Of a stretch of DNA of 64,000 bases, positions 62,075-64,000 are shown piece after piece. Numbering within the stretch: position 1 is the stretch's first letter; every line of letters begins with the position of its first letter. Under the pieces are notes generated by a model. The model did no database searches and was not told the DNA's origin. It saw nothing but the letters and a program-made list of their open reading frames with translations. This stretch comes from an uncultured Planctomycetota bacterium (GTDB lineage Bacteria; Planctomycetota; Phycisphaerae; UBA1845; Fen-1342), in assembly GCA_900696525.1 (NCBI GenBank), contig CAADGL010000012.1:186001-250000 (forward strand), given 5' to 3'. The position numbers and the translations under genes were made by a program.

Positions 62075-63676
62075 ATGCTGTCGATCGCGCTGACGACGAA
62101 TGACGGTCCGATGATCGCCCTGCTGGCCGTGTTGCTGGCGGCCGCCGGCGTGGCGGCGCTGCGCTGGCTGCGAGCGTCGCCGGCGAAGCCGCGCGAGGCC
62201 GCGACTCGCGATGTCGCCCGACGGGCCGCCACCGCCGGGACGATGACGGCGGCGAGCGTGGCGGTTGTGGTGGTGACAGGTTGGATATGGCCGGGCGCCG
62301 GCGCGGAAGCGCTGGCGTTGTGCGTGCTGGCGCTGGCGTGGCATGGCGCCGGCTTGCGGCGGGCGGCGCCGGTGCGCGGGTGGCTCGCGGCCGGCGGGGC
62401 GGACGTGGCGACGATGCTCCCCTCGGCCGCGTTCGCATGTGCCTTGTGTGCGGTCGCTGTTTCGATCCCGAGCGCAGGCGAGCCCGCGATGCGCCTTGCC
62501 AGCACCTGCCTCCTGATCGCCGGCGGCGGCGCGGTGATCGCCGTCGTGCGGGCAACGGCGGCGGCGCCCAACCGGCGCGCCGCGGCGGGCGAAGACGAGC
62601 GGCGACTGGCGGCGGTGCTGACGGCGGCGGCGGCAGCCGTGATGCTGTTCGCGGCGCAGGACCTGCCGGCCTGGATGGTCGCTTTGCAGCCGATCATTGC
62701 CGGCCTTGGGCTGGCGGCGGCGCTGCGCGACGTGCTCGTCGAGCGACGGCACAGGCGGCGCGCCTGGCTCACCGACCCGCGCCGGCTGCTCGAGCGGCCG
62801 GCGGCGAGCCCGCTGCTGCGCCGCGCCGTGCCCGCGAGCGGCTGGGCGGTTGGAATCCTGGCGGCGGCTCAGCCTGCGCCCGGCGTCTCGGGCGTCAGTC
62901 TCATCATCGCCGCCATGGGTTGCGGAACGCTGTTTCATCGCCGGGCGATTCCCCGGAGCGGCGACCTGGCCATGCTGCTATGCGCCGAGGCCCTGATACT
63001 CAGCGCGACGGAGTGGACCGGCTCCCTGCTGGCCGGCGGCGTTCTCGGCGGAACGCTCGTCGCCCTCGCGTTCGCGCTGCTCGCGGCGTTCTGGCGCACG
63101 CAGCTCGACGACGGCATCGCGTGGACCACGGCGGGGCGGCTGTTGCCGGCGGTGCGCCGCACGGCGCTTGCCGGGGCGGCGCTGGCCTTCGGTCTGGCGC
63201 TGTCCGCCGCGCTCGGGGGCGCAGGCATCGCGGGGCAGCAGCCACTGATGATCGCGGCGGCGATGGCGGGCTTGGCGGCCGCATGGGCGCTGTTGCAGCT
63301 GGCGGACGGAGACGGTCCGATCGAGCTTGCGGCGGCGCTGGCGACAACCGGCCCGGTGCTCTGGATGTGGTCCGGTCTCGAACCGGGGGCGCGCAGCGGC
63401 CTGACGCCGCTCGGGGCGGCGGCGGGCGGAGCGTCGCTGCTGTCGCTGTGCCTGGCGGCGCCGCTGGGGCGCCGGGCGCCGGGTCCGGTCGCAACCGGAT
63501 TCGTGCTGGGCGTCGTGCCGGTTCTCACGCTGCTGGTCGCGGGTCAGCGCGGAATCGACCGCGTGCTGCTCAGCATCGTCGTACTCGCCTTGGCGGCCGG
63601 ACTGACGCTGGGAATGACGCGGCTCGCCGCCTTGCAACGCGCGCCGCGCTCCTACAGTGATCCGGCGGCGACCTGA
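62075..63676 (+). CDS. Polytopic membrane protein of unknown function
   Basis: The 533-residue protein is alanine-rich and very hydrophobic, with about 14 predicted spans (for example MIALLAVLLAAAGVAAL, ALALCVLALAW, GTLVALAFALLAAFW, VLLSIVVLALAAGL). Short basic loops include RRHRRRAWLTDPRR. No motif links it to a known transporter. I place the start at 62075, where GGAG lies eight bases upstream, rather than the GTG at 62009. It is followed by the partial gene at 63702 with 25 bases between, so they may be cotranscribed. Confidence 0.6.
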   Translation: MLSIALTTNDGPMIALLAVLLAAAGVAALRWLRASPAKPREAATRDVARRAATAGTMTAASVAVVVVTGWIWPGAGAEALALCVLALAWHGAGLRRAAPVRGWLAAGGADVATMLPSAAFACALCAVAVSIPSAGEPAMRLASTCLLIAGGGAVIAVVRATAAAPNRRAAAGEDERRLAAVLTAAAAAVMLFAAQDLPAWMVALQPIIAGLGLAAALRDVLVERRHRRRAWLTDPRRLLERPAASPLLRRAVPASGWAVGILAAAQPAPGVSGVSLIIAAMGCGTLFHRRAIPRSGDLAMLLCAEALILSATEWTGSLLAGGVLGGTLVALAFALLAAFWRTQLDDGIAWTTAGRLLPAVRRTALAGAALAFGLALSAALGGAGIAGQQPLMIAAAMAGLAAAWALLQLADGDGPIELAAALATTGPVLWMWSGLEPGARSGLTPLGAAAGGASLLSLCLAAPLGRRAPGPVATGFVLGVVPVLTLLVAGQRGIDRVLLSIVVLALAAGLTLGMTRLAALQRAPRSYSDPAAT

Positions 63677-63701
63677 GACCGGATCGCTCGCGGCGAGCGG
63701 C

Positions 63702-64000
63702 ATGGTGGAGGATGCACGCGTGTTTCAGCGGCATTGTCGCGAGCAGCGCGTGGTGCTCATTCCGAGCGGGCTGTCGGCCGAGCAGCGCGCCGCCTTCGTG
63801 AGCCGCGTGACCGCCGCCGTCCGCCGGCAAGCCGCGCTGGCGGAGCGCTGTCCGGCCGTGCTGAGCATCGAGCCGGAGGTCAGCGAGCAGCACGACCGGC
63901 TGGTCGTGCTGCACGAGCCGGCCGCGCCGCTCGCCTGGCCCCTGCCGCCCCCGCCGCCCGACATCCAGACGCTGTGGTGGCTGACGATCGAGGCGCTGCT
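63702..64000 (+). CDS. Hypothetical protein (cut by right edge)
   Basis: An ATG at 63702 opens a frame that runs to the end of the window (about 99 codons). The product begins MVEDARVFQRHCREQRVVLI and continues with SGLSAEQRAAFVSRVTAAVR and a proline-rich stretch. No family is recognised from this part. No strong ribosome site is seen. Confidence 0.5.
   Translation, partial: MVEDARVFQRHCREQRVVLIPSGLSAEQRAAFVSRVTAAVRRQAALAERCPAVLSIEPEVSEQHDRLVVLHEPAAPLAWPLPPPPPDIQTLWWLTIEAL

Overview
This is a GC-rich bacterial chromosome segment that reads as a planctomycete, most likely of the Phycisphaerae type. Four things point that way: exported proteins ending in dockerin-like calcium-loop pairs, a PEP-CTERM protein, an EF-Tu whose switch I lacks the usual RGITI motif (a variant I remember from planctomycete EF-Tu), and a 23S-5S rRNA unit with no 16S gene. 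The assignment is inference from gene content; no marker was searched.

Layout. 1-6.3 kb: a TauE/SafE permease (cut by the left edge), a small tyrosine phosphatase, a FliA-like sigma factor, a GH3 acyl-adenylating enzyme paired with an alpha/beta hydrolase, and a DUF502 membrane protein. 6.5-10.7 kb (minus strand): the translation/secretion cluster tRNA-Thr, tuf, rpmG, tRNA-Trp, secE, nusG, two small ORFs (one exported and Cys-rich), rplK. It has a near-consensus promoter upstream and no rplA downstream. 11.15-15.13 kb (minus): a self-contained unit of promoter, tRNA-Ile, a 29-codon ORF, tRNA-Ala, 23S, 5S and terminator. 15.2-19.1 kb (minus): a coupled group of an unknown protein, a cysteine-desulfurase-like enzyme and an RnfD/NqrB-Sel1 fusion. 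19.2-22.9 kb (plus): a TPR protein, kynureninase and a PEP-CTERM protein. 22.8-25.4 kb (minus): a GT-C-like membrane protein followed by a region that looks broken by a stop and a frameshift.

25.5-31.9 kb holds a five-gene minus-strand operon of exported proteins: four lipoproteins, one of them a 932-residue FG-GAP protein, and a PKD-type surface protein with a C-terminal membrane anchor. It closes with a strong terminator. It is the best candidate here for an undescribed surface or export system, because none of its small members belongs to a family I recognise. 32-36.8 kb has apt, a dockerin protein, an unknown protein with a possible N-terminal HTH, and an esterase lipoprotein. 36.8-42.1 kb (minus) has an ABC exporter and three poorly characterised genes with overlapping ends.

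42.3-46.4 kb (plus) is an operon of a PilB/GspE ATPase, two bactofilins (the second with a zinc ribbon) and a 3-hydroxyacyl-CoA dehydrogenase. 46.5-58.7 kb is mostly housekeeping and metabolism: a dockerin protein, a metallophosphoesterase, a heptosyltransferase, dihydrolipoyl dehydrogenase, a TlpA-like thioredoxin, metF, a WD40 protein, rimO and trxB. A 138-bp inverted-repeat element sits between rimO and trxB. 58.7-64 kb has a sodium/solute symporter, a tRNA-Val with an unusual loop, tandem repeats, a small Rhs-protein remnant, a J-domain protein, a polytopic membrane protein and a gene cut by the right edge. No CRISPR array, phage or intact insertion sequence was seen.
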